From positions 186,001 through 250,000 of the forward strand of contig CALKVK010000009.1 in the NCBI GenBank assembly GCA_937996235.1: DNA of 64,000 nucleotides, in the 5' to 3' direction. This DNA comes from an uncultured bacterium (GTDB taxonomy: Bacteria > Planctomycetota > JAJSAM01 > JAJVHW01). The position numbers and the translations under genes were made by a program. Each line of letters opens with the position of its first letter. The first letter of the stretch is position 1. The notes beneath the pieces were generated by a model. That model was given only the letters and a program-made list of their open reading frames with translations. It searched no databases and was not told where the DNA came from. This document shows, piece after piece, positions 61,012 to 64,000 of the stretch.

Positions 61012-62502
61012 TCAGTCGTGGCCGGGCGCGACCGCGTCGTCGACGGACACGTTGTTCCCGGTGAAGTTGCCGAACGTGCCGTCGCTCGCGAGGAGCTTCA
61101 GCGAGTCGAGGAGTCGGCAGCGCGTCACGTTCGTCCCGGTGCCGCGGTTCTCGAGCGCCGCATCGTCGCAGGTCGAGACCGTGCAGCGGTCGAGCGTGTT
61201 GCCCGAGCCGAACACGATGATCCCGTCGCTGCCGGCCACTCGGACGCTGCAGCGCGAGAGCGTGACGCCGTCGCCGAACACGACGATGCCGTCGCCTGCG
61301 ACGTCGGAGACCACGACTCCGGTGAGAGTGAACCCGTCGCCGGTCGCGCGCACCGCCGCGTCGAAGCGGTACTGGCTCGATGCCGACACACGGACGTTCC
61401 GGAGCGCGCACCCGACGCCTTCGACGCGGACCGCTTCGCGCAGCGCGTCGGCGACGGACGTCTCCTCGAGCACCGTCCCGTCGCCGACGCAGTCGATCCC
61501 GATCGCGCCGAGAGCTCCCGCGACGCGGTTCGCACGCAGCGTGCACCCGGACCCGCGGACGTGGATCAGGGCGGCGACCGTGTCGGCGACCGTGTTGCCC
61601 TCGATCCGTCCGTCGGCGCCGGTGAGGACGATCCCGGACTCGTACGCGCGCGTGACACGGTTGCCCGCCACCTGGGCGCCGTCCGCCTGTACGTAGATCC
61701 CGTCGTCGGCCGTCGCGTCGGAGATCCGGTTCCTCTCGATCAGGACGCCGTCGCAGCGACGGGCGTCGATCCCGGCCCCCTCCGTGGCGTCGATGGTGCA
61801 GCGCGAGATCGTCGCGTCCGTCACGCTGTCGACCTGGATGCCGTGGGAGGTCGTGTACGCGACGCGCGTCGACCGGATCGTCGCGCCCGCGCCGGCCCCG
61901 AGCGAGACGCCGGCGCCCTGCACGTTCGCGATCGTGCAGCGGTCGACCGTGAGGTCGAAGGTCGACTCCGAAGCGATGCCGGCCAAGACCGCGTGGAACA
62001 CCTCGCAGCGCCGGATCGTGGTCCCCGTCGCGCCGTCGAGGATCCGCACGCCCGTGATCGGCCCGAGGAACAGACAGCGGTCCACCAGCGCACCGGACGA
62101 GCGGAGCGTGACGCCGCCGCCCTGGCCGGCGCGGAACGTGCAACGCCGGATCGTCGCCGACGGCGCGTCCACGAGCACCTGATCCGCGCCCTGCCGGAAC
62201 GAGATGCCCTGGACCTTGCAGTCCTCGCCCTTGATCCAGAGGCACGGCGCCGCGCTGCCGCCCGGGGAGCCGTCCCACACGACGTTCCGCCCGAGGAACG
62301 TGAGGCGGCGCTGCGTCACCTCGACGTTCTCGAAGTAGACGCCCGGGGACAGCACGATGCGGTCGCCGTCCTGCGCGGCGGCGACCGCAGCGGCGATCGT
62401 CGCGACGGGTCCATCCGGGCGCACCGTGATGGTCGCGCCGCGGGCCGGAGCGGCGAGCGCGAAGGCGAGTACGGCAGCAAGGGCAGCCGGGGCGTTGCGC
62501 AT
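61012..62502 (-). CDS. secreted right-handed beta-helix protein, paralogue 1
   Basis: 496 residues. A signal peptide ends near PARGA (residue 22); DGPVATIAAAVAAAQDGDRIVLSPGVYFEN follows, the typical start of beta-helix (pectate-lyase-like, PbH1) proteins. The remainder is a long series of about 22-residue coils with repeats such as GVSLGAGAGATIRSTRV, DGVLIERNRISDATADDGIYV and SGIVLTGADGRIEGNTVAD. Probably a cell-surface glycan-binding or glycan-cleaving protein; no catalytic residues could be assigned. It is paralogous to the next gene, 15 bp upstream. Confidence 0.85.
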   Translation of the reverse strand: MRNAPAALAAVLAFALAAPARGATITVRPDGPVATIAAAVAAAQDGDRIVLSPGVYFENVEVTQRRLTFLGRNVVWDGSPGGSAAPCLWIKGEDCKVQGISFRQGADQVLVDAPSATIRRCTFRAGQGGGVTLRSSGALVDRCLFLGPITGVRILDGATGTTIRRCEVFHAVLAGIASESTFDLTVDRCTIANVQGAGVSLGAGAGATIRSTRVAYTTSHGIQVDSVTDATISRCTIDATEGAGIDARRCDGVLIERNRISDATADDGIYVQADGAQVAGNRVTRAYESGIVLTGADGRIEGNTVADTVAALIHVRGSGCTLRANRVAGALGAIGIDCVGDGTVLEETSVADALREAVRVEGVGCALRNVRVSASSQYRFDAAVRATGDGFTLTGVVVSDVAGDGIVVFGDGVTLSRCSVRVAGSDGIIVFGSGNTLDRCTVSTCDDAALENRGTGTNVTRCRLLDSLKLLASDGTFGNFTGNNVSVDDAVAPGHD

Positions 62503-62517
62503 CTCGAGTCCTCCGGT

Positions 62518-64000
62518 TCAGTCGATCTGGGGCGGGAGCGCGTCGGAGAGCTCGACGTCGTTCCCCTCGAACGTCGCGAACGTGCCGTCGTTCGCGAGGA
62601 GGATGCGGCTGCTCGCCAGCCGGCTGCCGGTGACGTTCGTGGCGGTGCCCGAGTTGTCGAGGGCCTCGGCATCGCAGTCGCTCACGGTGCAGTCCGTGAT
62701 CGTGTTCCCGTCGCCGGACTCGATGTCGATGCCGTCCATCCGCGCGAAGCGGACGACACAGCCGACGAGCCGGTTCCCGCTGCCTTCGATGCGGATGCCG
62801 TCGCCGTGCGCATCCGTCACCGTGTCGCCCGCGAGGCTGGACCCGCTGCCGCGGAGAGCGATGGCGGCGTACGGGCGCGCACTGCAGTCCGAGACGCGGT
62901 TCTCCGAGAGCGCTGCCTGGCCGACGACGTCGATGCCGTAGCGTCCGACCGCCGCGACGACGTTGCGCTCGATCGTGGCGGCGCTCCCGATGAGGCGCAG
63001 TCCGCTGTTCGCGATCTCGCGGATCACGTTCCCGCGGATCGCTGCGCGCGCCCCCACCACCTCGATTCCGGGATCGCCGCTGCGCGATACGGCGTTCTCC
63101 TCGATCAGAGCGTCGTCGCCGCTGATCCGGAGACCGGTGTCGTAGCTCCCGGCGACACGGTTCCGACGGACGACGGCGCGTGCGCCCGACACGCTCACGA
63201 GGTTCTCGCCGAGCGCTCCCGTCACGCTGCAGTCCTCGACGCGCACGTCGTCGGACGCCGACACGGCGATGCCCGAGCCGTCGACGGCGGAGACCGTGCA
63301 GGCGCTCACCACCAGCGCGCGGCAGTTCCGTGCGCTCACACCGGTCTCACCCGCCACGCGCACGCGGCAGCGAGTGACGGACGAGCCCTCGCTCGACGTC
63401 AGCAGCACGCCCTCGCTCGCGGTGCGCGAGAGTTCGAGCCGCTCGAGTGCGATCCGGTCCGCCGCGTTCGCCTCGATCCCCGAGCCCGACACACCGCGGA
63501 CGACCGTGCGCCGCACGGCGCCGTCGTGCGCGCCGGGTCGGAAGACCACGGCGCCGGTCTCCGTGCCGTCCATGCTGCAGCGCTCGACGAGCGTCCGCTC
63601 GCCGTAGGTCTCGACGGCGTAGTCGCCGGCGCTACGGAAGCGGCAGCGGCGCACCACGCAGTCGTCGCCGTCGATGCGCAGCTGCGGGTAACCGTGCCGG
63701 AACGTGACGCCCTCGACCGTGACGCCGTCGCCCTGCACCTGCAGGCAGCGCGCGTCGTCGCCCGCGACGAAGCCCTCCCACACCGCGCCGCGGCCGACGA
63801 TGCGGAGACGGTTCTGCGTCACGACCACGGCTTCCGCGTACACGCCGCGCCGCAGCACGATCGTGTCGCCGTCCTGCGCCTGCGCGACGGCGTCGGCGAT
63901 CGTCGGCACTGCACCGCCGGGCTTCACCGTGATCGTCGCGCCGGCTGCCGGGGTCGCCAGCGCGAGCGCGGAAGCCGTCACGGCGACGGCGGCGATGCGG
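62518..64000 (-). CDS. secreted right-handed beta-helix protein, paralogue 2, 5' end cut
   Basis: At least 487 residues; the frame continues to the window edge (RIAAVAVTASALALATPAAGA), so the start codon and first residues of the signal peptide lie beyond base 64000. The same layout follows: GAVPTIADAVAQAQDGDTIVLRRGVYAEAV, then beta-helix coils with SGIEANAADRIALERLELSRTASEGVLL and GSSVTRCRVRVAGETGVSARN. Its stop lies 15 bp from the start of paralogue 1, suggesting a tandem duplication. Role as for paralogue 1. Confidence 0.84.
   Translation of the reverse strand, partial: RIAAVAVTASALALATPAAGATITVKPGGAVPTIADAVAQAQDGDTIVLRRGVYAEAVVVTQNRLRIVGRGAVWEGFVAGDDARCLQVQGDGVTVEGVTFRHGYPQLRIDGDDCVVRRCRFRSAGDYAVETYGERTLVERCSMDGTETGAVVFRPGAHDGAVRRTVVRGVSGSGIEANAADRIALERLELSRTASEGVLLTSSEGSSVTRCRVRVAGETGVSARNCRALVVSACTVSAVDGSGIAVSASDDVRVEDCSVTGALGENLVSVSGARAVVRRNRVAGSYDTGLRISGDDALIEENAVSRSGDPGIEVVGARAAIRGNVIREIANSGLRLIGSAATIERNVVAAVGRYGIDVVGQAALSENRVSDCSARPYAAIALRGSGSSLAGDTVTDAHGDGIRIEGSGNRLVGCVVRFARMDGIDIESGDGNTITDCTVSDCDAEALDNSGTATNVTGSRLASSRILLANDGTFATFEGNDVELSDALPPQID

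Noticed and set aside
1..64000. CRISPR arrays or rRNA genes
   Set aside because: No regularly spaced repeats and no rRNA-like sequence were seen; the only RNA gene found is the tRNA at 60805.

Overview
The window is a very GC-rich chromosomal segment, consistent with an uncultured member of the Planctomycetota. This rests mainly on a Minf_1886-family gene, a family I know from the Planctomycetota/Verrucomicrobiota group. Supporting context is a secreted S41 protease with EF-hand-like loops, large secreted TPR and beta-helix proteins, and a Wza/Wzc-type exopolysaccharide locus. No rRNA gene is present, so the phylum is an inference. Most real genes are on the minus strand in tightly overlapped (ATGA/GTGA) operons. 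The many long plus-strand frames opposite them are GC-driven shadows.

Region 1-11.8 kb is an envelope polysaccharide locus read leftward. It holds a FecR-domain secreted protein, an outer-membrane beta-barrel, a Wza-like export protein, a Wzc-like chain-length regulator/tyrosine kinase with a Tyr-rich tail, a TPR protein, an O-antigen-ligase-like polymerase, a UDP-sugar dehydrogenase, WecB and a truncated SDR epimerase. Region 11.8-17 kb is a six-gene chain: a glycosyltransferase, MoaC, a Mog/MoaB-like protein, aspartate-semialdehyde dehydrogenase, AccB and AccC. A divergent secreted protein with a BP74-like C-terminal domain follows. Region 18-19.7 kb is decayed: a 3' thioredoxin-like fragment, an 18-bp perfect palindrome, IS3-type remnants and one orphan gene.

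The main feature is a 17.6-kb integrated element (about 20824-38430) that splits comM (the YifB/Mg-chelatase-like helicase gene) inside its Walker A motif. Removing the element restores an in-frame 498-residue ComM reading HNVLLVG|PPGCGKT across the junction. The two ends combine into a putative attP with imperfect 21-bp inverted arms centred on an AG dinucleotide, as expected for a large serine integrase, and the element encodes one. Its left, minus-strand operon carries a MerR-like HTH protein, a P4/D5-type primase-helicase, three small unknowns and the integrase. An AbiTii-domain phage-defence-type gene converges on the integrase. A roughly 600-bp control/origin-like region with inverted and direct repeats separates this from a rightward operon. 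That operon has a tail-assembly-chaperone-like gene, a tape-measure-like gene and many small unknown genes. I recognise no terminase, portal, major capsid or lysis gene, so it may be a satellite, a decayed prophage or an unfamiliar virus group.

Region 39-48.7 kb has housekeeping and secreted genes: the S41 protease, pgeF, the Minf_1886 protein, holB, tmk and a large TPR-metallopeptidase. Region 48.8-53.6 kb has a class I/II aminotransferase, two adjacent WYL regulators and a MATE transporter. Region 53.7-58.1 kb is a signalling operon combining STAS, an NtrC-like activator with a GAFDGA loop, an RsbW-like kinase, a SpoIIE-type phosphatase and a receiver protein. It is followed by alanine dehydrogenase, a coiled-coil membrane protein, a tRNA-Val(GAC) with C in place of the usual U33, and two tandem secreted beta-helix paralogues, the second cut by the window edge.
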